A stretch of DNA of 64,000 nt from contig NZ_JAINWA010000001.1 of NCBI RefSeq assembly GCF_021021555.1, positions 1,540,153 to 1,604,152 of the forward strand. The letters are read 5' to 3'. The notes under the pieces are model-generated. The model saw only the letters and a program-made list of their open reading frames with translations. It was not told the origin of the DNA and made no database searches. Shown piece by piece: positions 34,759 through 44,212 of this stretch. Position 1 is the first letter of the stretch; every line of letters begins with the position of its first letter. Position numbers and translations under genes: made by a program. The stretch comes from Teretinema zuelzerae. Lineage in GTDB: Bacteria; Spirochaetota; Spirochaetia; Treponematales; Treponemataceae.

Positions 34759-37700
34759 ATGCGACACTCAAAACCTAACGCTTTTCTAGCTTTTGTGGTA
34801 CTCATTTCTTTTCTGATGGTACTCATTTCTTTTCTGACTGCTTCGTGTAGTTTGTTTTTATCGAATGATAAAGACGAGAGCGTTACTGTCAAATCGTTAG
34901 CTTTTTCAAAAACTACACTCTCTCTGGGTATTGGTGGAATTGAGTACTTAACTCTTTCCATAAATCCGACTGAAGCAAAGAGTAATGCGCGAATAGAGTA
35001 CACATATGATGAATCAGTCATCAAAGTTGATGGAGACTCTTCGGGTGCAACCGTTTCAGGTCTTCGAAATGGAAATACGGTGCTCATCGCAAAAGCAAAT
35101 GGTCAGGCGGCCGCCTGCGTCATTGGTGTGTCTGGTATTGATCCGATTACCGAGAACGCTCCCTATATATCCACAACCATGCCAGTGGTTGAAATGGAAG
35201 CAGGAACCACAAAGAAAATACTGGTATCTTTATCAAAGGGTTCATCCGCTGAGATGTCACAATTTTCTTGGAGTATTGATAAGTCCAGTATTGCTACAGT
35301 AGAGGCTTCCGGACAGAATGGAATTATCAGTGCGAAAACAAATGGGGTCGCGCGAATTACTGTCTCTCATCCGTCAAGCACCTATCCACTAGAACTACTT
35401 GTATTCGTCAAGCCGGAGAATGAAAAAGCGATATACCTTACAACAAGCCAGAATATTATCTCGCTTGCTCACAATGGAGCAGACCGAAAAGTCTCTGTCT
35501 CCCTTGTCAATGGGGATGGAGCAGATCAAAATAGTTTTACCTGGGAAGTGCTTGATTCGGAAGAAAGTGCTCCTGGCACTATCTCGCTAACTGCAAATGG
35601 TGCTAATGCAGAAATATCCCCACGAGCTGATGGACGGGCAACAGTCAGGGTGAGCCACCCTCGAGCCCTTTATCCTCTTGATATAAAAGTCCGTGTTGTT
35701 ACCATTATTGAGAATGTGTATATCGATGTTATTGAGAGTAAGGTTACCGTAAATGGTTCAACTCCTGCAAACTTGTCGGTTTCGTTAAAGGGCTCTACTC
35801 GTGTTAATGAACTCGATCCTTCTCAATTTCAATGGACGATTGATGATTCGTCTATTTGTGATTTTGCTTCTTATCATAATGAAGTTGTCTTGAATGGCAA
35901 AAAGAATGGAATAGCAAAGCTCACGGTATCTCATCCGGCCGCGAAATATCCGCGAGAAATCATGATTTTTGTGGAGAATCAAGCAGATGGCGCAGTGCAT
36001 TCTGGTGCGTTTATTACGACGAGTCAGAATTATATCCGGACAAAACTAGGACTCGAGGAAAGCGAACTCCTTGTTTCTCTTGTTGGTGGTGAAGCCGGAG
36101 ATGAGAAAAATTTTGTTTGGTCAGTTGATAATCCTGATATCATTTCTCTTCGTACAACAAATGGAACAACTGGAGTTTGGGGACGTACCGCCTCTATCAT
36201 TACGCAGCGAGCAAATGGAACTGCCTTTATTGAACCTAAAAAAGAAGGTTCTGCTGTTATCTATATCACGCATCCAAAGGCTTTGACCCCTACAGAGGTA
36301 TTGGTAAAGGTTTTCCCTTCATACGCCTCCTTTGAAGAACCCCTTGTCATCAAGGGTCAGTCACTCCTGGGACTTGTTCGTGGAACGTCTCAGAAACTTG
36401 CAGTGACCCTTCAAGGTAATGTGACAATAAATGATGAATCGTCTCTTGACTGGTCAAGTGCAGATTCAAATATTGTAACTGTTGCAGGTGCAGGGAAAGA
36501 ACAGCTGGTAACAGCCGTCGGAAATGGACAAACCTTTATAACTATAACTAATCCTCGGGCTGATAATCCGAAAAAGATTCTCTGTTATGTTGCAGAAACT
36601 GCTGAAGAACTGGAGGCTATGCAGGTTCTCTACTCAGAGAAAACATACTACAATCTAATCGCTGGAAAATCAGATCAACTGTATTTAATGACACGGAATC
36701 TTTCGCCGGAAGAACTTACTGCCATTCAATGGAGTTCCAGTAATTCTTCTGTTGCAACTGTTACACCCAGTGATAAAAATACAGTATCTACGATAACTGG
36801 TGTTTCAAGTGGAACAGCGATTATAACCGCTTCACTAGCTGGATTACAGTCAGTACGATTCACTGTTACCGTATACCCAGTTGGGACTGATTTATCGGTA
36901 CTGCCACCTTCAATATTCTTTACCACAGCTCAGAATGTTGTGCAGTTTCCATCGATCAATACGGATAAGGTCGTTTCTGTAACGCCAGTAAATCTTCCTC
37001 TTTCAGACTATTCTGGAATATCTTGGATCTCTGATTCTCCTTCCATTGTAGAAGTCATTCCGAACGGAAATACTGCAACTATTACATCAAAAAGCAAGGG
37101 TACAGCGGTCATCTCGATATCACATCCAAAGGCTGACAATGTACTTAAAATCACAGTACGTATTGGTGATGAATATATTATCGTAAATCCAAAAGATCCC
37201 TTTATTAGTACAAGTAAGGATGTTGTTGGTCTTATTTCTGGGTCTCAGGGGGAGCAGATCACTGCTAAACTTGAAAATGGGGCTGATACAACGTTATTCT
37301 CATGGGAAATCGATGATCCCTCTATTGCAGCGATAAGCCCTCTTGGAAACAAATGCTACATTGTTCCAAAAGTTCCCGGCCAAGCACGTCTTATCGTTCG
37401 TCATGCTAATTCCACCTATGATAAAAATGTCCTTATTTTGGTTGGGAACACTCAAGCAGATATTGATGGACTTTCCTATCTTACTACAACACAAAACGTT
37501 GTTCGGATGGTAACCGGTACTCAACAAACCGTAAGTGTTCGTTTATCAGGTACATCTGAAACAAGTGCTGCGGATTATGCTTGGACTTCTGACAACCCCT
37601 CTATCCTGCAAATCGTTGATAATGGTGGAACTGCGGTATTATCAGGAATCAGTGCGGGTGTCGCTCGTGTTACAGTGAAGCACGCCTCCTGTGTTTATCC

Positions 37701-40422
37701 GCTTGATATTACTGTAATTATATCAAATACACTCCAAGACGCAGCCTCAAGTCCTTACATCACATCAAGCCAAAACATTCTTTCCGTTACCAAGGGAGGA
37801 TCTTCTAAAACGCTTTCAGTGACACTCGCTGGTGGAAGTGAATCGGATAACCAACATTTTGTGTGGACGGTTGATCGTGGAGATCTTATTCAGCTTACCT
37901 CGAATGGTCAAAGCGCAGTCGTGAAAGGTATTTCCGCTGGAGAGTGCCGTCTTACTGTCACTCATCCAAAATCGACATATCCATTCCCCTTGGTGGTAAT
38001 TGTTGATGAAGCGGCCCCATCTTCAAACCTCTATATAAACCCTTCGCTTCCAATTGTATCAATGAAACCTGCTGATTCAGCACAAACTGTCACAGCTACC
38101 TTAGTTGGCGGTACAGCTGAAGATAAATATGGCTTTGTATGGAGCGCGGATAACTATAATGTTATAGACCTTACCTATTCTGCAAATACAGCGGTCATAA
38201 CGCCCCGACAAGAAGGAAAAGCTGAAATAACTATCTCGCATCCAAAATCTCCGTATGATGGGAAGATAATTGTCAGGGTCACCGAATATTCTCAATTTGC
38301 TTTTTCTCAGTCATCAATGACGATTGCTGAAGGTACGACTCAATTTGTTGCAATGCAGGTTCCGGCTATCGAAGGAGAGTATTCCGGTAGAGTTACCTAT
38401 GCAACTGACAACTCAAAGATTGTAACAATCACTGGCACTAATAAGGTCGCTCAGGTAACTGCTCTTGCAACTGGAACAGCGATTGTTACTGCTACAAGCC
38501 CTTCCGGAGCTAAAAGCGACTTAATGATTTATGTTAAGAAAGCTACTGAGATGACAGCTCCTTATATTACGTCTCAAACCAATGTCCTTGCGATGAAAAT
38601 TACTGATTCTCAGAGATCTGTGAGTGCTTCGATTGTCGGAGAGGGAATCTCGACTCCAGACCAGTATAATCTACAATGGAAAATTACTGATCCATCTATT
38701 GCAAGTCTTATAGGCACCTCTGGATCAAATATCATCGTTAAGCCGTTAAAAGCCGGTGAAACGTCCATACGGATTTCTCACCCGAAGACATCAACTATCT
38801 ATACCATACATGTACAGGTAGAAGGATCAAATGCTGGAATCTCGCTAAACAAGAACTATATAGCAACAGAGACCGGTAAAACGGTTGAAATATCTGCAAA
38901 TATAGATCTTGGTACAAGCGAGGACTATAAAGCTATTACATGGAGCGCTGATAAGGTCGGTGGTGCTGAGATCGTGTCAATTCTCGGAAGCGGGAAAACA
39001 GTCGCCCTTTATGCCTTATCTACCGGAAAAACCACGGTTACGGCCGAGTTCAAGGGAAAAACAGCTAAATGTGATGTGTTGATAGCTGCATCAAGGCAAT
39101 TCAGTTTTGATACCCAGTCAATGCGTCTACAACCTGGTCAAAAGAAGACTTTCAAGTATGTCTTGATTCCTGAGGATGCTTCGATAAATTGGATGACCAA
39201 TTCAAATGATTTTGTAACGTACGCTGTTGATACGAGCTCAAAAACAGTGACCGTTACAGGCCTTTCCGAAGGAGTTACAAAACTTTCCGGAACAGCGAAC
39301 AGTATGAGCGCAAGTATCAATATTACTTGTGCTTGGGATTATAAGCTGAGCATAAATAAGACGCTTATTAAGACTGAACCAAAATATGATTCATCAAACC
39401 CACAATTGTACATAATTAGTTATGAGGTAAACCCTGCTGATGCTCGCATTGATTTGCTCATTGATAATGATATTGCAACATATACCATTGATAAGACTAA
39501 ACGGGAGATTTACATACGTCCAACAAAGGAAGGAACCGCTAATTTCTCGGTTTCAGCAACAAATGTGTATAATAATTACAAATTCGGAACACAGACCTGT
39601 AGCCTAAATTTCGGATATAGCCGCCTTACAGTAAAACCAGTGATAATCTCCAAGCAAGGATCGTATTCAAGGTATAACGCTGAAGGTGGTATGTTGGTCT
39701 TAGGTGATGGAGAAGATGTATCAGTCTCTTTGTCCGTTGTAGAAGAGAACGCTTCATACTCAATTAGCAATGTGCAATATGTTAATGCAACTTCATCTCC
39801 GACTCCAATAGTGCTAAGTCAACCGTCAACAGGACTGTGGAATGTCAAGCATACGGTAGATTACATTATTTATGAACGGCTTGTTACTCATGATACATAT
39901 TTCAAAAAAGATAATGACCGGCTAACAGTAAGATGGGAACATGCAGTGTATAATGGTGATAACCAATACTGGTATGCTTCATTCGGAAATAACTTGTATT
40001 TTGTTCGCTATAAAGATGATGGCGGGACTCATACTGGGTATAATGCCTATATTTCACCAAATCTTCCGAACGGAAACGGTAACTCAAGCTGGACTCCAAT
40101 TACAACATGGTCTCCAACTTTTGTTAGGCAAGAGCGTTCTACTCCGTTACGAATGTCTGAATCTGACTATAAAGCCAATACAGATTATTATTGGCCAGAA
40201 CATGAACAAAGATATTCGTATAAAAGTTGGGGAAGTTGGTATGATCATCATGGAACCTGGTCTGCATGGGATATAAATGAAGCTGCAAAAGTACCATCAC
40301 TTGATAAGTCGATTATCAGCACAGTAACAGCCGGGTATATTAATGGAACGGTTGTACGGCCAAGCGGAAATCAAGCCTTCCAGATTCCGATTGTTGTAGA
40401 GACAAGAAAGTGTACTAAATAG
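34759..40422 (+). CDS. Giant Big-domain lipoprotein (adhesin-like)
   Basis: 1,887 residues. A long signal peptide ends in a lipobox (L-T-A-S-C). The signal includes a 7-residue tandem duplication (V-L-I-S-F-L-M then V-L-I-S-F-L-T) from a 21-bp DNA repeat. Residues about 35-1510 are roughly sixteen Ig-like Big_2-type repeats of 85-100 residues, many starting Y-I-T-T-S-Q-N and containing I-S-H-P-K. The last 350 residues are unique, rich in Tyr and Trp. A surface-anchored adhesin, placed right after the channel genes, may bring mating partners together. It has its own promoter region and terminator. Confidence 0.85.
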   Translation: MRHSKPNAFLAFVVLISFLMVLISFLTASCSLFLSNDKDESVTVKSLAFSKTTLSLGIGGIEYLTLSINPTEAKSNARIEYTYDESVIKVDGDSSGATVSGLRNGNTVLIAKANGQAAACVIGVSGIDPITENAPYISTTMPVVEMEAGTTKKILVSLSKGSSAEMSQFSWSIDKSSIATVEASGQNGIISAKTNGVARITVSHPSSTYPLELLVFVKPENEKAIYLTTSQNIISLAHNGADRKVSVSLVNGDGADQNSFTWEVLDSEESAPGTISLTANGANAEISPRADGRATVRVSHPRALYPLDIKVRVVTIIENVYIDVIESKVTVNGSTPANLSVSLKGSTRVNELDPSQFQWTIDDSSICDFASYHNEVVLNGKKNGIAKLTVSHPAAKYPREIMIFVENQADGAVHSGAFITTSQNYIRTKLGLEESELLVSLVGGEAGDEKNFVWSVDNPDIISLRTTNGTTGVWGRTASIITQRANGTAFIEPKKEGSAVIYITHPKALTPTEVLVKVFPSYASFEEPLVIKGQSLLGLVRGTSQKLAVTLQGNVTINDESSLDWSSADSNIVTVAGAGKEQLVTAVGNGQTFITITNPRADNPKKILCYVAETAEELEAMQVLYSEKTYYNLIAGKSDQLYLMTRNLSPEELTAIQWSSSNSSVATVTPSDKNTVSTITGVSSGTAIITASLAGLQSVRFTVTVYPVGTDLSVLPPSIFFTTAQNVVQFPSINTDKVVSVTPVNLPLSDYSGISWISDSPSIVEVIPNGNTATITSKSKGTAVISISHPKADNVLKITVRIGDEYIIVNPKDPFISTSKDVVGLISGSQGEQITAKLENGADTTLFSWEIDDPSIAAISPLGNKCYIVPKVPGQARLIVRHANSTYDKNVLILVGNTQADIDGLSYLTTTQNVVRMVTGTQQTVSVRLSGTSETSAADYAWTSDNPSILQIVDNGGTAVLSGISAGVARVTVKHASCVYPLDITVIISNTLQDAASSPYITSSQNILSVTKGGSSKTLSVTLAGGSESDNQHFVWTVDRGDLIQLTSNGQSAVVKGISAGECRLTVTHPKSTYPFPLVVIVDEAAPSSNLYINPSLPIVSMKPADSAQTVTATLVGGTAEDKYGFVWSADNYNVIDLTYSANTAVITPRQEGKAEITISHPKSPYDGKIIVRVTEYSQFAFSQSSMTIAEGTTQFVAMQVPAIEGEYSGRVTYATDNSKIVTITGTNKVAQVTALATGTAIVTATSPSGAKSDLMIYVKKATEMTAPYITSQTNVLAMKITDSQRSVSASIVGEGISTPDQYNLQWKITDPSIASLIGTSGSNIIVKPLKAGETSIRISHPKTSTIYTIHVQVEGSNAGISLNKNYIATETGKTVEISANIDLGTSEDYKAITWSADKVGGAEIVSILGSGKTVALYALSTGKTTVTAEFKGKTAKCDVLIAASRQFSFDTQSMRLQPGQKKTFKYVLIPEDASINWMTNSNDFVTYAVDTSSKTVTVTGLSEGVTKLSGTANSMSASINITCAWDYKLSINKTLIKTEPKYDSSNPQLYIISYEVNPADARIDLLIDNDIATYTIDKTKREIYIRPTKEGTANFSVSATNVYNNYKFGTQTCSLNFGYSRLTVKPVIISKQGSYSRYNAEGGMLVLGDGEDVSVSLSVVEENASYSISNVQYVNATSSPTPIVLSQPSTGLWNVKHTVDYIIYERLVTHDTYFKKDNDRLTVRWEHAVYNGDNQYWYASFGNNLYFVRYKDDGGTHTGYNAYISPNLPNGNGNSSWTPITTWSPTFVRQERSTPLRMSESDYKANTDYYWPEHEQRYSYKSWGSWYDHHGTWSAWDINEAAKVPSLDKSIISTVTAGYINGTVVRPSGNQAFQIPIVVETRKCTK

Positions 40423-40439
40423 TAAGTACTACCTTATAA

Positions 40440-40467
40440 GGCCGTCCCAACAGGACGGCCTTTTTTG
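40440..40467 (+). terminator. Rho-independent terminator of the adhesin gene
   Basis: GGCCGTCC (40440-40447) and GGACGGCC (40453-40460) around CAACA, followed by TTTTTTG. Confidence 0.92.
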
Positions 40468-40561
40468 TAACCGTAATACGCAAATTACTTAGTTCAGAAT
40501 TATAATTCTGAGTTAAATATGTAATTTCATGTCTTAATTTCGATTTTTGTATTATTATCTG

Positions 40562-40677
40562 CTGAACATTTGCTTAACCTGCATTGCGTACATTGGCGCA
40601 CTTTTTGCCGAGGAGCAAAGCGACGACTAGCAAAAAGTGTGACAATAGCAATGTCAGGTTGAAGCAGTTGTTCGACG
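40562..40677 (-). repeat. Integron attC-like recombination site
   Basis: Nested inverted repeats with attC layout. Outer R-box pair GAACA (40564-40568)/TGTTC (40669-40673). Then a 2-base mismatch, like the unpaired central spacer. Then an L-type pair TGCTTAACCTGCATTGC (40571-40587) with 40648-40666, in which plus-strand T40654 and G40661 bulge out. Finally a variable stem CACTTTTTGC (40599-40608)/GCAAAAAGTG (40630-40639). In known attC sites the extrahelical T and G are on the recombining bottom strand, so here the top strand is the minus strand, the same direction as the Thoeris genes that end 125 bases away. Confidence 0.65.
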
Positions 40678-40801
40678 ATATTATTGGCCTATTATATAGT
40701 TTCACATCCTTATAAATTCAGATATCCAATAAATCTTACAATTGATAGACCACATATATACACTTTATTAATCGTGAAAAAATATTGGTCTGAGTTAGAG
40801 C

Positions 40802-41287
40802 TTATTTTCTGTCTTCAATTGCTTTTTCAATCCAGTCTGCAAGATTTTCTTTTATATCATTATAAGCGTCTGTACTTTTAGGATTATAACATTCTACATA
40901 ATCAGATAATTTTTTACCACTATTACAAGTAAATTGTTCAAAAGGGTTTGTTCCCTTATAGCAAGTTCCTGTTTTTGGGTCTTTCAAATTATGTATGTAA
41001 ATACCAACAAGCCCTCTTTTTTCATTCCAAGCTTTTACAATTTCATGTTTAACCCACGGTCTTTTATAAGTATCTTCACCTATAAGAACAACTACACAAC
41101 TTTTTCCATCCATATTTTCATCAATCCATTTTTCAATTGCTTTATCCCCACCTTTCTTTACTGTTTCCCAGTCATTCTTCGAGACAGGTTCATCTCCATC
41201 AATAGCACCCATGTTCCTAATTTGTTGAACTCTAAAAACATCGTTGTCGTAATGAAAACTGTAAAAAACTCTTCTTTTTGTTGCCAT
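40802..41287 (-). CDS. thsB: Thoeris ThsB: TIR-domain NAD+-signal synthase
   Basis: 161 residues. The protein fits the TIR-like DUF1863/MTH538 family used as ThsB. Visible pieces are R-R-V-F-Y-S-F-H-Y-D-N-D (first strand), V-V-L-I-G-E-D-T-Y-K-R-P-W-V-K-H-E-I (strand and helix) and G-I-Y-I-H-N-L-K-D. In Thoeris, ThsB senses phage and converts NAD+ to a cyclic ADP-ribose isomer that activates ThsA. It is coded 21 bases after the ThsA gene, with AAGGAG before the ATG. The catalytic glutamate may be in K-H-E-I. Confidence 0.88.
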   Translation of the reverse strand: MATKRRVFYSFHYDNDVFRVQQIRNMGAIDGDEPVSKNDWETVKKGGDKAIEKWIDENMDGKSCVVVLIGEDTYKRPWVKHEIVKAWNEKRGLVGIYIHNLKDPKTGTCYKGTNPFEQFTCNSGKKLSDYVECYNPKSTDAYNDIKENLADWIEKAIEDRK

Positions 41288-41308
41288 ATAAATGCTCCTT
41301 TTTGTGTT

Positions 41309-42738
41309 CTATTGCCTTGAATTCAATGTATTGATTATTTTTAAAACGGTTTTAATTATCACTGAGTTATCAATAGTAGTATCACCAAGTAGTTTGAAAT
41401 CGTCAAGTAAATATTCATGATTAGGAAAGAAATCCTTAAATGAAGCAATAATTTGATCCCAAAGGCATTTTGACACAAATCCTGTGGCTCCAATAGGAAT
41501 TAATAAGAGTCCATTCTCAAAAGCAATGTTGAACTCATCAATTACTCCAGTTGCTTCTTCAAGAACTCCGGTAGTTTTGTTCTTTCTGTTTCCAAAAACA
41601 AAAATTGCAATACCAGCTAAGGGTATAAATCTTTTTCGATATTCGACCCATAATTCTTTTAAGTTTTTTCCGTGAGTTTCAAATTGAGGGAAAGGTCTCA
41701 TAATTAAGTAATTGTCCATGTTTTGATTTCTTTCACTTTCCATATTATCTAAAACCCCGTTAATTACAGCACTACCAACACCCCAGCCAAAGCCTGTCAG
41801 AATCTTGTATGAATTATTTGAAAGAGACTTGCTAAGGTCATGTAGAAGTTCTACAGCTCTTTTTTCACCAAAACTTCCATAATTTTCAGCGCTACCTGAT
41901 ATTAAAATTGTTGTCCGTAAAAATCTAGATTCTACTTCCTTAAGAATTGTAGTTATTTCGGGATATTCATTTATCCATAATGGATTTAATCCGTATTTTT
42001 TTAAGGAGTTCGCTCTAAGTTCTTGCCTTCTCTGCAATCTTGTATCCGTTTCTTTTTTTATGAAATAATAGTCTGGTTTTATATTCTGGCCTAATGTTGT
42101 TCTTATACGACTAATTAAGTAGTCAAGATTGGGATCAGTAAAACTGAATCCGATAAATAAAAATGTTCTAGAAACATAGTCACTTTTAAATGCATTACTA
42201 AACAATTCTCTTTTTTATTATAATCTTCATACTCATGTTTTGTTAGAACTGTTTCAGATACAGTTTCAATATCTCCATGCATTTTGTATATAATTGCATC
42301 TCGCTTTGGTAGATTTACTGTCAAATCTGATTGTGCTTTTTTAATATCAGGTGTTTTACCCTGTTCTAATAATGCGTTTTCAATTAGTCTATCATAATTG
42401 GTGGTCCAATATATTTGAATTGGAAGTCTAGCTAGAATCCGATGATTATCAGAGACTGACATTTTTGTTTTACCATATTCTTCGACAAGTATTTGGTCTA
42501 GTTCTCCCCTAACTCCTCCATGATCGTCAACAAAAAATTGAGCCAATGAAGTTAAATCATGTTGCTCATCATTAATGTCAAGCCCAAGCTTATCAGCAAC
42601 TGGTTTTAATAGTTTTTTCCAATCGAAAAAACCTTGAGATACCGACATTCCTGATCCAATAAACGCTACAGCATTTTTTTCTTTCAACGCTTTTACATAG
42701 TTATTTATAAACGATTCAATATCCCTATCTAATTTCAT
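41309..42738 (-). CDS. thsA: Thoeris ThsA: SIR2-SLOG NADase effector, one frameshift
   Basis: Two overlapping frames (42115-42738 and 41309-42205) join after adding one A in the A-run at 42211-42216 (minus strand). The joined protein is 476 residues, the same length as ThsA of Bacillus cereus. Residues about 20-280 are a SIR2 domain: A-F-I-G-S-G-M-S, T-T-N-Y-D-R-L-I, Y-K-M-H-G-D, then after the break F-L-F-I-G-F-S-F-T-D-P-N. Residues about 290-476 are a SLOG/STALD sensor with I-L-I-S-G-S-A-E and L-T-G-F-G-W-G-V-G-S-A-V. ThsA destroys NAD+ when its sensor binds the ThsB product. The break may be a sequencing error, a real mutation or slippage. Confidence 0.85.
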
Positions 42739-42840
42739 TCTATTACTCCTTCATTTAATACAAATTTTCTATAATCTATTGAGCATAAAGCGGAAAACAA
42801 AATAGGTGTAATTTTTTCATCTCATTGCGCCGCAGGCGTC

Positions 42841-42852
42841 CGTCGAACAACT
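42841..42852 (-). repeat. Cassette 5' junction (partner of the attC-like site)
   Basis: CGTCGAACAACT here is the exact reverse complement of AGTTGTTCGACG at 40666-40677 in the attC-like site. When a circular cassette inserts by cutting after G in GTT, the 3' part of its R' box is left at its 5' end, which predicts this match. It lies about 100 bases upstream of thsA. Confidence 0.55.
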
Positions 42853-43354
42853 ATTTGGCTGTTCTCAATAAATAATATGTTTATGTTAAACAACAAGATA
42901 ATATGATAAATATAGATTGAAAAAATAAGATTGATAGAAACTACGAATCTAACAATTCTCGTATGTAGCTTGTCTGGAGTGATAGATTCACAGTTGCTTG
43001 TTTGTCCATGTAGAATCTTCTTGTGTACATGAAAAGAATCAATATTATCTTGTTTTAGGACATTAATATGGTTTTGATAAAATATGTTAAAAGAAACTAG
43101 TAAAGAACCACAAAAAATCATTAGTTAATGAATAGTTATTACATATAGTATCCTCAAGTAAATCTTTGTTGTGAATTCATACACTTCAAAGGGTTTTCTA
43201 CTGATCAGTATAACATGATCTAAAAAAATGTCACTGATTTTATTTTATATAGTTATTCTTTGTGTTGACTTAAACCTAAGTTCTTCATTTTGATCTTTGA
43301 ATTTCCACTATTTAGAATATTTCTAATGCCTTATTAGTCTTATTACTGATATCC
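42853..43354. other. AT-rich stretch without a convincing gene
   Basis: No supported gene. A 99-codon minus-strand frame at 42822-43121 lacks a ribosome site, has low-complexity hydrophobic content and crosses the cassette junction, so I left it out. TATTGAG/CTCAATA arms (42777-42783, 42864-42870) surround the junction. Confidence 0.5.
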
Positions 43355-43377
43355 AGAAGATTCGATCTTCTTTTTTT
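43355..43377 (+). terminator. Rho-independent terminator
   Basis: AGAAGAT and ATCTTCT enclose TCG, followed by TTTTTT. No plus-strand gene precedes it, so a small RNA may end here. Confidence 0.6.
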
Positions 43378-43520
43378 CAACTATTCGGAGTATGTATTAG
43401 TTAACAAGTGTGCTTTCTTAGGATTCTTACTCCCTATAAGAAAAGTAGGGTTTAATTTAACACTGCCTTTTTGAAAAACCAGATTGTTTTCATCCTTGTT
43501 GATTGAGTGAATTCTATTGC

Positions 43521-43595
43521 ATGAACAACAAGGGTATCGTATTTTGGCACATTGTGGGTATTATTGTAATTCTTACTTCTGTAATAGGTATTTGA
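43521..43595 (+). CDS. Possible 24-residue membrane peptide
   Basis: The frame reads MNNKGIVFWHIVGIIVILTS and ends V-I-G-I. It is a single hydrophobic helix with a short basic start. A strong hairpin follows 36 bases later. The ribosome site is weak (GAGTGA). It could be a type I toxin-like peptide or a chance frame. Confidence 0.35.
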   Translation: MNNKGIVFWHIVGIIVILTSVIGI

Positions 43596-43631
43596 GTGAT
43601 ATTCAAGTGGTTCGTAAGTGTTATCAACAAG

Positions 43632-43659
43632 AAAGGCCAGTACCTATGTACTGGCCTTT
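43632..43659. terminator. Strong hairpin, likely bidirectional terminator
   Basis: AAAGGCCAGTAC and its exact reverse complement around CTAT. It carries A's before and T's after, so it can end transcripts from both sides, including the minus-strand lipoprotein operon. Confidence 0.75.
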
Positions 43660-43720
43660 ATATGATAGTACCTACATTAAAGTTGGGTGATCAAAGATTC
43701 TCCAAAGTGATGTTTATACA

Positions 43721-44212
43721 CTATTTTTTGGTATAAGTAAGAATGATTGGATATTTAAGCTGATTATACTCATCTCTTTCTGGCGATTCTGAGAAGTATA
43801 CCTCCTTTGCTGTTATGCTTTTTTTCTGCCTGAGATATGATTCATTACCAGGAAGTCTGTCTTCGGGAATAATATCATTATCTGAGAATCCTCTTGTCGT
43901 TTGAAGAGTTATTTCAGTATCTGAAAATGTGTATGTACCAGAATATGAAGATATGGAGACTGTATCATCGACATATTGTAGAATAACACTTTGTTCAAAG
44001 GTTCCGTCATCGTTTACAGTCATCACGTGCTCTACAAGTTTAATTGCGACTGGCATAAAATATGAGTTTGTATATCCAGATTTATATACATATGTACTCA
44101 TCCATGTTCCTACATACGGATTTTCTTGTGAAGAGCGACTTTGAAATTTCTTACACCCAATGTTTAAGAGGGAAAGACATATGAGTAATAGCACAAGAGG
44201 TCTGTTTCTCAT
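43721..44212 (-). CDS. Lipoprotein, lipocalin-like
   Basis: 163 residues. The signal peptide ends in the lipobox L-N-I-G-C. The remainder looks all-beta: N-P-Y-V-G-T-W near the start, G-T-F-E-Q-S-V and S-G-T-Y-T-F-S-D-T-E-I-T-L. These phrases are frequent in small lipocalin-like domains. It overlaps the end of the large polyvalent gene by four bases. Role unknown, possibly entry exclusion, which is often done by lipoproteins. Confidence 0.65.
   Translation of the reverse strand: MRNRPLVLLLICLSLLNIGCKKFQSRSSQENPYVGTWMSTYVYKSGYTNSYFMPVAIKLVEHVMTVNDDGTFEQSVILQYVDDTVSISSYSGTYTFSDTEITLQTTRGFSDNDIIPEDRLPGNESYLRQKKSITAKEVYFSESPERDEYNQLKYPIILTYTKK

Noticed and set aside
40562..40677. A transcription terminator after the adhesin gene
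   Set aside because: A strong terminator already lies at 40440-40467. This longer hairpin has two bulged bases and a mismatched spacer and lacks a T-run, which fits attC better.
42822..43121. A 99-codon minus-strand gene
   Set aside because: No ribosome site, hydrophobic low-complexity content, and it runs across the cassette junction.
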